Below, in pieces: positions 55,513 to 64,000 of a stretch of DNA of 64,000 nt. The notes under the pieces are model-generated. The model did not search any database and was not told where the DNA came from. It saw only the letters and a program-made list of their open reading frames with translations. Source of the stretch: Streptomyces showdoensis. GTDB taxonomy: Bacteria > Actinomycetota > Actinomycetes > Streptomycetales > Streptomycetaceae. Made by a program: the position numbers and the translations under genes. The number at the start of each line of letters is the position of its first letter. The first letter of the stretch is position 1. The stretch spans positions 3,033,501-3,097,500 of the forward strand of contig NZ_BAAAXG010000026.1 of NCBI RefSeq assembly GCF_039535475.1, given 5' to 3'.

Positions 55513-56112
55513 ATGGACATCACGAACGCCCAGCCGGGTCCCCTCCGCCTCGCCGTCATCGTCGCCAGCAACCGCGAGGGCCGCTTCGGCCCCGTCGTCG
55601 CCGACTGGTTCACCGCCCGCGCCGCCGAGCGCGACGACTTCGCCGTCGACCTCGTCGACCTCGCCGAGGTCGACCTGCCCACCGCCCTCTCCCACCACCC
55701 CGCCCCCGCCGTCCGCGCCGAGCTGGCCAAGGTCACCCCGGTCCTCGCCGCCGCCGACGCCTTCGTCGTCCTCACCCCCGAGTACAACCACTCGTTCCCC
55801 GCCTCCCTCAAGTCCCTGATCGACTGGCACTTCACCGAATGGCAGGCCAAGCCCGTCGGCTTCGTCTCCTACGGCGGCATGTCCGGCGGCCTGCGCGCGG
55901 TCGAGCAACTCCGCCAGGTGTACGCCGAGATGCACGCCGTCACGGTCCGCGACACCGTCTCCTTCCACGGCGCCCACGGCCGCTTCCACGAGGACGGAAC
56001 CCCCCGGGACCCCGAGGGCCCCGACGCCGCCGCGAAGTCCATGCTCGACCAGCTCGCCTGGTGGGCCCACGCCCTCCGTGACGCCAAGTCGGTCCGCCCG
56101 TACGCCGGTTGA
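55513..56112 (+). CDS. NADPH-dependent FMN reductase (SoxR-regulated type)
   Basis: A 199-residue flavodoxin-fold protein: FMN phosphate loop in VIVASNREGRFGPVVADW, PEYNHSFPASLKSLIDW (family signature) and VSYGGMSGGLRAVEQLR. Cytoplasmic. It likely reduces quinones or redox-cycling compounds; the adjacent SoxR-type promoter ties it to redox-active metabolite response. Confidence 0.92.
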   Translation: MDITNAQPGPLRLAVIVASNREGRFGPVVADWFTARAAERDDFAVDLVDLAEVDLPTALSHHPAPAVRAELAKVTPVLAAADAFVVLTPEYNHSFPASLKSLIDWHFTEWQAKPVGFVSYGGMSGGLRAVEQLRQVYAEMHAVTVRDTVSFHGAHGRFHEDGTPRDPEGPDAAAKSMLDQLAWWAHALRDAKSVRPYAG

Positions 56113-56304
56113 CCGGGCAATCCCGTCATGCCGCTCCGGCTCGTCGCCGCCCGGCTCGGCCCCCGCGCCCGGCCGCACGCGGCGCGGTTCGCCCAAGGGG
56201 CGGCATAGGAAAGGCAGTTCGCCTATCGTGGCGGGACCGGAGCGGGAGCGCGGCGGAACCCCGCGGCCTCCCCTCCGGGACCGCTGCGACGAGGGGGGAC
56301 CGCC

Positions 56305-59300
56305 GTGGCCGCCGTCCACGAGGAAGAGCACCTGGCGCGCTCCGTCGTCCGCGTCCGCACCCGCTCCGGCCAGGTGGTCGGGGCGGGCTTCCTCGTCGAC
56401 GCGGACACGGTGGCGACCTGCGCCCACGTCGTCGCCGAGGCGGCCGGGGAGTCCGGCGTCCCCGCCACGCCCCCGGACGGGCCGGTCCACCTCGACTTCC
56501 CGCTGCACGGCGGCGCCCGGGCCCGCGCGACCGTCCTGACCTGGCGGGAGCGGGACGACATCGCGCTGCTCCGGCTCGACGCCCCCGTCCCCGGCAGCCG
56601 CCCGGTCCCCCCGGCCGACGCCGGCGGCGCCCGGGTCTGGCAGCACCCCTTCCGGGCCCTCGGCTTCCCCGCGCACTCCGACGGCGGCGTCTGGGCCACC
56701 GGCACCCTGCGCGGCCCGCAGGGCGAGGGCTGGGTCCAGATGGAGACCGCCCTGCCCGGACAGCGGATCGTCCCCGGCTTCAGCGGCACCCCCGTGTGGG
56801 ACGAGACGCTGGGCGGGGTGGCCGGCATGACGGTCGCCGCCGACGGCGCGGCCGGCTCCACCACCGCGTACCTCGTCCCGCTCGGCACCCTGCTCGACCC
56901 CGCGGTGCTGCCGCCGCGCAACCCGTTCCGCGGCCTCGCCCCCTTCGCCGAGGCGGACGCCGGGGTCTTCCACGGCCGCGAGGAGGAGACCCGGAACCTG
57001 CTGGCCGCCGCCGCCCGCCGCCCGCTGACCCTCGTCGTCGGCCCGTCCGGCTCCGGCAAGTCCTCCCTCGTCCGGGCCGGACTGCTGCCCGCGCTGCGGG
57101 CCGCCGGGACCACCGTCCGCGAACTCCGCGCCGTCCCCGGCACCCGCCCCGCCGCCGCCCTCGCCCACGCCCTCGCGCCCGTCCTCGAACCGGAGCTCGG
57201 GGAGCTCGCCCGGCTGCGGAGGACGGCCGAGCTCACCCGGCTCCTCGACAGCGCGGACGGGCTGCCCGCCGCCGTGCGGGACCGGGTCCTCGCCCACGCG
57301 GGCGAGGGCGGACACGTCCTCTTCGTGGACCAGCTGGAGGAGTACGCGACGGCCGACCCCGCCGCCGCCCGCGCCCTGACCCGGCTCCTCGTCGCCCTCG
57401 GCGCCGGGCAGCCCGGCCGGCCCGCGTTACGGGTGGTGGCCACCGCCCGGGCCGAGTCCCTGGGCGTCCTGGTCACCCCCGAGGCCGCCGACGTGCTCAG
57501 CGACGCGACCCGGCTGCTCGCCCCGCTCTCCGCCGAGGGACTGCTCCGGGCCGTGACCGGACCCGTCGCCGCCCTGCCCGGCCTCTGGTTCGAACCGGGC
57601 CTGCCCGAACGGATCGTCGCCGACGCGGGCGAGGAGCCGGGCCGCATGCCGCTGGTCCAGTTCGCCCTCACCCGCCTGTGGGAGGCGCGCGAGGCCGGCA
57701 CCCTCACCCACGCCGCCTACGACGCCGTCGGCGGCGTCGCGGGCGCCCTCGTCGGCTACGCCGAGGAAGCCCTGGCCGAGCTGCTCCGCCCCGGCGAAGA
57801 GCCACTGGCCCGCCGCCTGTTCGTCCAGCTCGCCCGCCCCGCGGCCGGCGGCTCCTTCGCCCGCCGCCCCGCCCGCACCGCCGAACTGGCCCCCGCCCTC
57901 GCGGAACTCGCCCGTCGGCTCGCCCCGACGAAGCTCGTCGTCCTGGGGACGGCGGGCGGCGAGGACCCCGGCCGCACCGGGCCCGCCGCGGAGACCGTCG
58001 AACTCGCCCACGAATCCCTCACCACCCTCTGGCCCCGCCTGCACGACTGGCTCACCGAGTCCCGCGACTTCCGCGCCTGGCAGGAACAGCTCCGCAGGGA
58101 CCTCACCCGCTGGCGCGACCAGGACCGCGAGCCCGCCGCCCTGCTCCGCGGCTCCAGCCTCGCCACCGCCCTCGACCGGCTGGCCCGCCACCCGGAGGAC
58201 GTCGGCGAGGCGGAACGCGCGTACATCCTCCTCGGCGACCGCCAGGCCAGGCGCGGCACCCGCCGGCTGTACGCGGTGATCGCTTTCGTCGCCGCGCTCG
58301 CGCTGACGGCCGGCGGGCTCGCGGGCTGGGCGCTGTACAACAACGCCCGCTACCAGGGGCAGTTGCGGGAGCAGGCCGGGCGCCTCCTCGCCGCCACCGC
58401 CGAACGCCGCGAGGCCGCCGAACCCGCCTCCGCCCTCCAACTGGCCCTCGCGGCCCGCGCGACGGACCCGAGCCCGGACACGTACGGGGCACTGCTCCGC
58501 CAGTACGCCCGCGGCCAGTCCCTGACCGGCAGCCACCCGGGCCTGTGGCCGGGCGCCTTCGAGAGCATGGACGTGACGCCGGACGGGCGGACGGCGGTGG
58601 TCGTCTCGATGCGGGACGACGGGACGCGGGCCGTGTCCGTGGTGACGGGCCTCGACGGGGACGGCCCGCGCTCGCGGCCCCTGCGGCAGGTCCCGGCGGA
58701 GGCCCTGGAGGACGCCGGCCACGGTTCCACGAGCGAGCTCGGCCCGGACGGGCGGACCTTCGCCCTCGCCGCCGGGGACGGCCGGGTGTGGCTGTGGGAC
58801 CTCCCGGGAGCCGGCCCGGACGCGCGGCCCCGCGTCCTGACGTCCGCCGACGCGGCGGGCCGCAGGGTCAACGGGGTCCACCTGGACATCAGCAGCGACG
58901 GACGCCGGCTGCTGCGGATGCTCGCCTTCTACGACGGGAAGGGCGCCAAGAGCGCCCGGGACCGCTACGCGGCCCTCTCCGCCTGGGACCTGACGACGGG
59001 CCGCCGCCTCCCCACCGCGCCCGGCCTCCTCCCGGGGGACCCGCGCTACGCCGCCTTCACGGCCGACCCCGGTCAGGTCGTCCTCCTCCCGGACGAGGAA
59101 GGCGGGAAGACGGTCGTCCGCGAACTGGCGACGGGCCGAGAGGTCCGCTCCTTCGACGCCGACTACCGGAACGGGACGATCGCCGCGGGCGGCGAGCGCC
59201 TCGTCGTCGGAGGGCGTCCGTCCGACCCCGAGGGCACCCCCCTCCGGAGCTTCACCACGAGCGGCGCCCCCGGCCGTCCCGTCCTCCTGCCTCCCGAGGT

Positions 59301-60609
59301 GGAGGGCGTCGTCGACCCGGACCGGAGCGGCGGGTTCGCCGTCCTCGCGCAGAACCTGGAGAAGGGGCGACGGGCCGAGGTGACCCTGGTCGAGCTGCGC
59401 ACCGGCCACCTGTACCGGACCAGGCTCCCCGTGCCGGGAGCGGCGAGCGCCACCGACCTGGACCGGTCCGTCGCCGTCGTCCCGGACGGGCGGGACGCCA
59501 GGGTGCTCCTCCCCGCCGGGGACACCCTGCTCACCGCCCGGGCCGCTCCGCTCGCGGCGCTGCCGGGGCACACCGCGACGAGCGAACTCGTCAAGGGCGG
59601 ACCGTCTCCCGACGGCACCCTCCTCGCCCGCTCGGGCGAGGGCTTCGTCGAGGTGGTCGAGACCGCGACGGGGCGCGGGAGGAGGGCGCCCGCGCAACCC
59701 GGCGTGGACGGCGTCCCGTTCTGGACCGCGGACTCCCGCTGGATCGTCCTGGGCCTGGCCGACGCCACGGTCTCGGCCTTCTCGGCCGCCGACCCCCGCA
59801 GACGCGTCGACCTCGACCTGGGCGCCTGGGGCACCGGGGCGCGGGCCGTGGAGGCGATCGAGCCGCTGACCGGCAGCGAGGTCGCCGTCCTCACCTCCGA
59901 CGGCCGGCTGATGCTCTTCGACGCCGCCACGGGCCGTCGGCTCGCCCCGGTCGTCCGGGCCGAGGAGAGGACGGAGGCCGAGCGGTCCGACCTCTTCCTC
60001 GCCACCGGCCAGGTGCGGGCCCGCCCCGGCCGCCCCGACGAGGCCGCCGTCGTGGTGGGCACCGGCACGGAGGCCGGCCGGGTGGAGCTGTGGAACCTGC
60101 GCGACGGGGTCCGCCTGCGCACGCTCACCCTCGGGGCCCTCGGCTACGCGAGCGAGCTCGGCGGCCTGCCCCGCCTCCAGTTCAGCGCGGACGGCCGCAC
60201 GCTGGCCGCCCTCCACGGCGACGGGTTCGTGCGCTTCTGGGACGTGGAGACCGGGCGCCGGACCGGCCGGCCCCTCGCGACCGCCGACCGTTTCACCCGG
60301 CTCATCGGCTTCGGCCCCGACGGCGTGTTCCTCACCACCGGCCCCGACGGCGACCCCCGCGTCTGGGACCTGGGGACCGGCCTCCTCCTCGCCGACCTCC
60401 CGCTGCCCGCGGGCCTCGGGATCTCCCTCCAGGGCAGCCGCCTCCTCGCCGCGGGCGACGGCTGGCACCAGGCCGTCGACCTGCGCCCGGAGGAGATGGC
60501 GAAGGCCCTCTGCCGGAGCGGGCTCGACCGGGACTTCACCGAGGCCGAGCGCGCCCTGCTGCCGGAGGGGGCCGAGGGCGGGCCGCCCTGTCGTACCGTG
60601 GGCGGGTGA
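56305..60609 (+). CDS. Trypsin-like / STAND-NTPase / TM / WD40 protein (1434 aa)
   Basis: Domain order: a chymotrypsin-fold peptidase (His41 in VATCAHVV, Asp84-85 in RDDIALLRLD, Ser160 in VPGFSGTPVWD); an nSTAND1-type NTPase (Walker A GPSGSGKSS at 246-254, Walker B HVLFVDQLEE at 337-346, VVATARAE sensor); winged-helix/helical region with ELAHESLTTLWPRLHDWL; one TM helix (YAVIAFVAALALTAGGLAGW, about 655-678). The C-terminal part is a degenerate beta-propeller (GDGRVWLWDLPG, LSAWDLTTGRRL, GDGFVRFWDVETGRR, PDGDPRVWDLGTG). The family is common in Streptomyces and unstudied; the build suggests ligand-gated activation of a protease. GTG start with AGGGGGGA; the stop overlaps cutA. Confidence 0.92.
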   Translation: MAAVHEEEHLARSVVRVRTRSGQVVGAGFLVDADTVATCAHVVAEAAGESGVPATPPDGPVHLDFPLHGGARARATVLTWRERDDIALLRLDAPVPGSRPVPPADAGGARVWQHPFRALGFPAHSDGGVWATGTLRGPQGEGWVQMETALPGQRIVPGFSGTPVWDETLGGVAGMTVAADGAAGSTTAYLVPLGTLLDPAVLPPRNPFRGLAPFAEADAGVFHGREEETRNLLAAAARRPLTLVVGPSGSGKSSLVRAGLLPALRAAGTTVRELRAVPGTRPAAALAHALAPVLEPELGELARLRRTAELTRLLDSADGLPAAVRDRVLAHAGEGGHVLFVDQLEEYATADPAAARALTRLLVALGAGQPGRPALRVVATARAESLGVLVTPEAADVLSDATRLLAPLSAEGLLRAVTGPVAALPGLWFEPGLPERIVADAGEEPGRMPLVQFALTRLWEAREAGTLTHAAYDAVGGVAGALVGYAEEALAELLRPGEEPLARRLFVQLARPAAGGSFARRPARTAELAPALAELARRLAPTKLVVLGTAGGEDPGRTGPAAETVELAHESLTTLWPRLHDWLTESRDFRAWQEQLRRDLTRWRDQDREPAALLRGSSLATALDRLARHPEDVGEAERAYILLGDRQARRGTRRLYAVIAFVAALALTAGGLAGWALYNNARYQGQLREQAGRLLAATAERREAAEPASALQLALAARATDPSPDTYGALLRQYARGQSLTGSHPGLWPGAFESMDVTPDGRTAVVVSMRDDGTRAVSVVTGLDGDGPRSRPLRQVPAEALEDAGHGSTSELGPDGRTFALAAGDGRVWLWDLPGAGPDARPRVLTSADAAGRRVNGVHLDISSDGRRLLRMLAFYDGKGAKSARDRYAALSAWDLTTGRRLPTAPGLLPGDPRYAAFTADPGQVVLLPDEEGGKTVVRELATGREVRSFDADYRNGTIAAGGERLVVGGRPSDPEGTPLRSFTTSGAPGRPVLLPPEVEGVVDPDRSGGFAVLAQNLEKGRRAEVTLVELRTGHLYRTRLPVPGAASATDLDRSVAVVPDGRDARVLLPAGDTLLTARAAPLAALPGHTATSELVKGGPSPDGTLLARSGEGFVEVVETATGRGRRAPAQPGVDGVPFWTADSRWIVLGLADATVSAFSAADPRRRVDLDLGAWGTGARAVEAIEPLTGSEVAVLTSDGRLMLFDAATGRRLAPVVRAEERTEAERSDLFLATGQVRARPGRPDEAAVVVGTGTEAGRVELWNLRDGVRLRTLTLGALGYASELGGLPRLQFSADGRTLAALHGDGFVRFWDVETGRRTGRPLATADRFTRLIGFGPDGVFLTTGPDGDPRVWDLGTGLLLADLPLPAGLGISLQGSRLLAAGDGWHQAVDLRPEEMAKALCRSGLDRDFTEAERALLPEGAEGGPPCRTVGG

Positions 60610-60923
60610 TCCTCACCGTCCTCACCACCACCGACTCCCGCACCAAGGCCGAGGCCCTGGCCCGCGGGGCCGTCGAGGCCCGGGTCGCCGCCTGCGCGCA
60701 GGTCTCCGGTCCCGTCACGTCCGTCTACCGGTGGCGGGGCGCGGTCGACTCCGCCCAGGAGTGGCAGGTGGTGTTCAAGACCACCGAGCTGCGGTACGCC
60801 GACCTGGAGGCGCACCTCCTCGCCGCGCACGACTACGAGACGCCCGAGATCCTCGCGACCCCGGTGGCGCGGGCGAGCGCCGACTACGCGCGCTGGGTCG
60901 AGCGGGAGACCGCCGCCCCGTGA
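60606..60923 (+). CDS. cutA: CutA-like divalent-cation tolerance protein
   Basis: A 105-residue trimeric PII-like fold: ILTVLTTTDSRTKAEALARG, AACAQVSGPVTSVYRWRG, EWQVVFKTTELRYADLEAHL, HDYETPEILATPV. The GTG start overlaps the stop of the STAND gene (GTGA), and its stop overlaps the next GTG, so the three genes are coupled. CutA is not usually part of such a unit. Confidence 0.92.
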   Translation: MILTVLTTTDSRTKAEALARGAVEARVAACAQVSGPVTSVYRWRGAVDSAQEWQVVFKTTELRYADLEAHLLAAHDYETPEILATPVARASADYARWVERETAAP

Positions 60924-61306
60924 CGGCGGACGTGCTGCCGTTCTTCGTGTACGGGACGCTGCGCCCGGGCGCGTACAACCACGACCGCTTCCTGCTCGGC
61001 CGCACCGGCGCCGAGGAGGACGCCGTGCTGCCGGGCGCGCTCCTGCACGACGGGCCCGGGTATCCGTTCGCGGTGCCCGGCGAGGGCCGGGTCGCGGGGG
61101 CGCTGCTGACGGCCGCGCCCGGCCGGTACGGCGAACTGCTCGCCGTACTGGACCGGTTGGAGGAGCCCGCCGGGTACGAGCGGGTCGTGCGGGAGGTGGT
61201 GCGGTCCGGGGACGGGGCGCACCTGGCCGCCTGGGTGTACCTCGCGGCGCCCGGCGCGCCGCTCGGGCCGGTGATCGCGGGCGGCGACTGGTTCAGGCGC
61301 CCGTAG
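60920..61306 (+). CDS. Gamma-glutamylcyclotransferase-family protein
   Basis: A 128-residue GGCT/AIG2-fold protein: PFFVYGTLRPGAYNHDRF is the family entry (YGTLRPG binds the glutamyl group), then PGYPFAVPGEGRVAGALL, LAVLDRLEEPAGYERVV with the acidic residue of the site. Overlaps cutA (GTGA). Overlaps the 3' end of the convergent nitrate reductase gene by 14 bp. Confidence 0.87.
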   Translation: MTADVLPFFVYGTLRPGAYNHDRFLLGRTGAEEDAVLPGALLHDGPGYPFAVPGEGRVAGALLTAAPGRYGELLAVLDRLEEPAGYERVVREVVRSGDGAHLAAWVYLAAPGAPLGPVIAGGDWFRRP

Positions 61307-63463
61307 CGTCCCCGGCGGACTCCGGGGGCCCGAGGGGCTCAGAGGCCTTCGGGGACTCCGCGGGCTCCACGGCCTCCAGCCGGACCGCGCACACCTTGAA
61401 CTCGGGCATCCGGGAGACCGGGTCGAGCGCCGGGTTGGTGAGGGTGTTGGCACGGCCCTCGCCGGGCCAGTGGAAGGGCATGAAGACGGTGTCCGGGCGG
61501 ATCGCGGTGGTGATCCGGGCGGGCGCCACCGCCGTGCCGCGCCGCGAGTGCACGGCGACCGGCCGGCCCTCGGTGACGCCGATGCGCTCGGCGAGCCGCG
61601 GGTGCAGCTCCACGAAGGGCCCGGGCGCGGCGGCGTTGAGCTCGGCGACCCGCCGGGTCTGCGCGCCGGACTGGTACTGGGAGACGACCCGGCCGGTGGT
61701 GAGGACGACGGGGTAGTCGGCGTCGGTCTCCTCCGCCGACGGGCGGTGCACGACGGGCACGAAGCGGGCCCGCCCGTCCGGCGTCGCGAAGCGGTCGAGG
61801 AAGAGGCGCGGGGTGCCGGGGTGCGGCGGCTCGCCGGGGGCGGTCTCCGGGCAGGGCCAGAAGACGCCCTGCTCCTCCTCGATGCGGCGGTAGCCGATCC
61901 CCGCGTAGTCGGCGGGCCCGCCCGCCGAGGCACGCCGCAGCTCGTCGAAGACCTCCTCCGGGTCGGTCGGGAAGCCCTTCTCCCAGCCGAGCAGCGCGGC
62001 CAGCCCGTGCAGCACCTCCAGGTCGCCGCGGACCCCCGGCGGCGGGGTGAGGGCCCGGCGGCGCAGCAGCACCCGCCCCTCCAGGCTGGTCGTCGTGCCC
62101 GTCTCCTCGGCCCACTGGGTCACCGGCAGCACCACGTCGGCGAGCGCGGCCGTCTCGGACAGGACGACGTCGGCGACCGCGAGGAAGTCGAGGGAGCGCA
62201 GCCGCTCCTCCACGTGGCCGGCGCGGGGCGCGGAGACGACGGGGTTGGAGCCCATGAGCAGGAGCGCCTTGACGTCGCCGCCGAGCGCGTCGAGGAGTTC
62301 GTACGCGCTGCGCCCGGGCCCCGGCAGGGACTCCGGCGCGACCCCCCACACCCCGGCGACGTGCGCCCGCGCGGCGGGGTCGTCGAGCTTGCGGTAGCCG
62401 GGGAGCTGGTCGGCCTTCTGGCCGTGCTCGCGGCCCGCCCTGGCCGTTGCCCTGGCCGGTCAGGCAGCCGTAGCCGCTGAGCGGCCGGCCGGCCCTGCCG
62501 GTGGCGAGGCAGAGGTTGATCCAGGCGCCCACGGTGTCGGTGCCCTTGGCCTGCTGCTCGGGTCCGCGGGCGGTGAGCACCATGCCGCCGTCGGCCTCGC
62601 AGAACATCCGTACCGCCTCGCGCAGCAGCGGTACCGGGATCCCGGTGAGCCGTTCCACGTGTTCGGGGCCAGTGGGACATGGCCCCGGCGCGGGCGGCGG
62701 GCCAGCCGTCGGTGCGGGCGGCGACGAACTCCTCGTCGACCCGGCCCTCGGCGACGACGAGGTGGAGCATGCCGAGGGCGAGCGCGAGGTCGGTGCCGGG
62801 GCGGGGCGCGAGGTGCAGGTCGGCCTGTTCGGCGGTGCGGGTGCGCCGGGGGTCGACGACGATCAGCCTGCCGCCGTTCTCCCTGAGCTCGGTGAGGTAG
62901 CGCAGCGCGGGCGGCATGGTCTCGGCGAGGTTGGAGCCGACGAGGATCACGCAGCCGGTCCGGGGGACGTCCTCCAGGGGGAACGGCAGGCCCCGGTCGA
63001 GGCCGAAGGCCCGCTGGTGGGCGGCGGCCGCGGAGGACATGCAGAAGCGCCCGTTGTAGTCGATCTGCGAGGTGCCGAGGACCAGCCGGGCGAACTTGCC
63101 GAGCGCGTACGCCTTCTCGTTGGTGAGCCCCCCGCCGCCGAACACGCCCACGGCGTCGGGGCCGTGGCCGGTCCGGGTCCGGCGCAGTCCGTCGGCGACG
63201 GCGGCGAGCGCCTCGTCCCAGCCGGCGGGCACCAGCTCGCCCGTCGCGGGGTCGCGGACCAGCGGTCCGGTCAGTCTGACCCGGGACGAGAGCACGGCGG
63301 GCGCGGTCCGTCCCTTGCCGCACAGCGCGCCCCGGTTGACGGGGAAGTCGGGGCGTTCGGTCACCTCCACGGGGAGTTCCGCGTCCGGGGTGGGGCGCAG
63401 GTTCATGCCGCACTGCAGGGCGCAGTAGGGGCAGTGCGTGGGGACGGTGGTGGCCTCGGGCAT
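61293..63463 (-). pseudogene. nasA: Molybdopterin nitrate reductase, two single-base insertions
   Basis: A gene of about 722 residues if repaired. The front has the [4Fe-4S] ligands C11, C14, C18 and C48 (CPYCALQC ... ALCGKG), followed by VGVFGGGGLTNEKAYALGKF and ILVGSNLAETMPP. The middle starts HVERLTGIPVPLLREAVRMF; the end has LLLMGSNPVVSAPR, VVLTTGRVVSQYQSGAQTRR and MPFHWPGEGRANTLTNPALD. The frame changes at 62665-62668 (CCCC where CCC would read TGG-CCC-GAA) and at 62434-62436 (an extra base would be removed to read GGC-GGC-CGC-GAG). The summed length fits two insertions. No other decay is seen; sequencing error is likely. Role: assimilatory nitrate reduction with nirBD. Confidence 0.85.
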
Positions 63464-63485
63464 GGACCGAGGGTGCGGCCGCCGT

Positions 63486-63512
63486 GTTACGGGCGGGCTC
63501 CCGCCGCATTAC
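63486..63512 (-). promoter_or_regulatory. GlnR-like repeat upstream of the nitrate reductase gene
   Basis: On the minus strand GTAAT-N6-GGAGC-N6-GTAAC; the two GTAA elements are 22 bp apart within the direct repeat CCCGTAA. Weaker than the box before the nitrite reductase operon. Confidence 0.45.
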
Positions 63513-63535
63513 GGGCGGGGTGCCAAGCGCTCAGG

Positions 63536-64000
63536 TCAGGGCCGGGTCCCGGGTGAGGCGGCCAGCGCCTCGGCGACCCCGTCCTCGCGGGAGCCGAGGA
63601 AGTGCGGGTCCGGGCGCAGGGCCGCGTCGAGGGCGGCCTTCCCGGCGGCGGCGAGCTCGCGGGTGGTGCCGTAGTACCAGACGGAGTCGTGGGGTTCGGG
63701 GACCCCGACGCCGTACGACTCGACGCCGGCCGCCCCGCAGAGGGCGACGGCCCGCTTGATGTGGAAGTCCTGGGTGACGAGGACGGCCCGGTCCACGCCG
63801 AAGATCTTCTTGGCGCGGACGCAGGAGTCCCAGGTGTCGAAGCCGGCGTAGTCGCTGACGACCTTGTCGTCGGGGACCCCGCGGGCGGCGAGGTAGGTGC
63901 GCATGGCGCTGGGCTCGTCGTACTCGGTGCGGCTGTTGTCGCCGGTGACGAGCAGGACCCGGACCTTGCCGGTGCGGTAGAGCTCGGCGGCGGCGTCGAG
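63536..64000 (-). CDS. ElyC/SanA/YdcF family (DUF218) protein, C-terminal part
   Basis: The gene leaves the window at the right edge; 154 residues are visible. The beta-sheet core with VRVLLVTGDNSRTEYDEPSAM, YLAARGVPDDKVVSDYAGFD, TWDSCVRAKKIFGVDRAVLV, VTQDFHIKRAVALCGAAGVE is typical of SanA-type vancomycin-sensitivity proteins in envelope maintenance. The N-terminus, including any membrane anchor, lies outside. Confidence 0.88.
   Translation of the reverse strand, partial: LDAAAELYRTGKVRVLLVTGDNSRTEYDEPSAMRTYLAARGVPDDKVVSDYAGFDTWDSCVRAKKIFGVDRAVLVTQDFHIKRAVALCGAAGVESYGVGVPEPHDSVWYYGTTRELAAAGKAALDAALRPDPHFLGSREDGVAEALAASPGTRP

Noticed and set aside
56109..60605. Long upstream extension of the cutA frame (Arg/Pro-rich)
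   Set aside because: Only the last 105 codons, from GTG 60606, match CutA; the rest is an out-of-frame reading of the STAND gene.

Overview
The window looks like chromosomal core of a Streptomyces species. Coding density and GC are very high, with strong third-position GC bias, GTG starts are frequent, and neighbouring genes often overlap by ATGA or GTGA. Gene content and order (CBS protein, era, leuA with leader peptide, recO, uppS, zur/znu, glyS, dusB, ppdK, nirBD, molybdopterin nitrate reductase) follow the arrangement I know from the Streptomyces core. I see no rRNA, tRNA, CRISPR array, IS element, prophage or integration site.

Layout. 0-3.8 kb: end of a CorC/HlyC-type CBS protein, an MmcQ/YjbR protein, a frameshifted MFS exporter divergent from an HTH regulator, and a cytidine-deaminase-like protein without its zinc site. 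4-7.1 kb: a WxL-type surface module (small secreted protein, WxL-like protein, DUF916 partner). 7.1-11.5 kb: era, an M4 protease with its emfourin inhibitor, and leuA behind an attenuation leader peptide. 11.7-17 kb: a LAxTG-anchored surface protein, a TerB protein, a TPR protein with a repetitive tail, and ferredoxin-NADP reductase. 17-20 kb: two DUF3592 membrane proteins flanking a TetR/DUF1707 pair. 20-28 kb: recO, uppS, zur, znuBCA, a degenerate M16 protein divergent from znuA, and glyS. 28-34 kb: an aldo/keto reductase-TetR operon, a second MFS/HTH divergon, a 23-unit heptamer repeat and another MFS exporter. 34-38.3 kb: dusB and ppdK. 38.3-46.4 kb: an ArsR-type regulator, a Tat-exported PhoX-like protein, a beta-helix protein, a VOC protein and a TetR-MFS-SDR operon. 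46.4-50.5 kb: a nitrite reductase operon with a GlnR-type box. 50.6-56.1 kb: a ferric-reductase-like flavocytochrome, a TSUP permease, a class F sortase and its neighbour, a class IV aminotransferase, and an FMN reductase behind a SoxR box. 56.3-61.3 kb: a 1434-residue trypsin-STAND-TM-WD40 protein overlapping cutA and a gamma-glutamylcyclotransferase gene. 61.3-64 kb: a nitrate reductase read in three frames and a partial DUF218 protein.

How the genes work together. Nitrogen assimilation is represented by nitrate reductase plus the FAD oxidoreductase-nirB-nirD operon, both with GlnR-like direct repeats. Zinc homeostasis is zur-znuBCA, with tandem Zur-box-like sites at znuA. Redox stress is seen in the SoxR-box FMN reductase. 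Several small efflux and detoxification units sit next to their own regulators and visible operators.

The most interesting signals are: (1) a palindrome of the form TCTGATGGGTCATCAG, or covarying versions of it, 64-85 bp ahead of four genes for secreted surface proteins scattered over 50 kb, suggesting a shared surface-protein regulon; (2) the trypsin/STAND/WD40 protein, which has the build of a conflict or signalling NTPase and is translationally coupled to cutA and GGCT; (3) a zinc-site-less M16 protein facing Zur-box-like sites; (4) a Streptomyces WxL/DUF916 module; (5) a class F sortase next to a protein with a non-canonical C-terminal anchor. Three single-base indels (one in an MFS gene, two in the nitrate reductase gene) break otherwise intact genes and may be sequencing errors.
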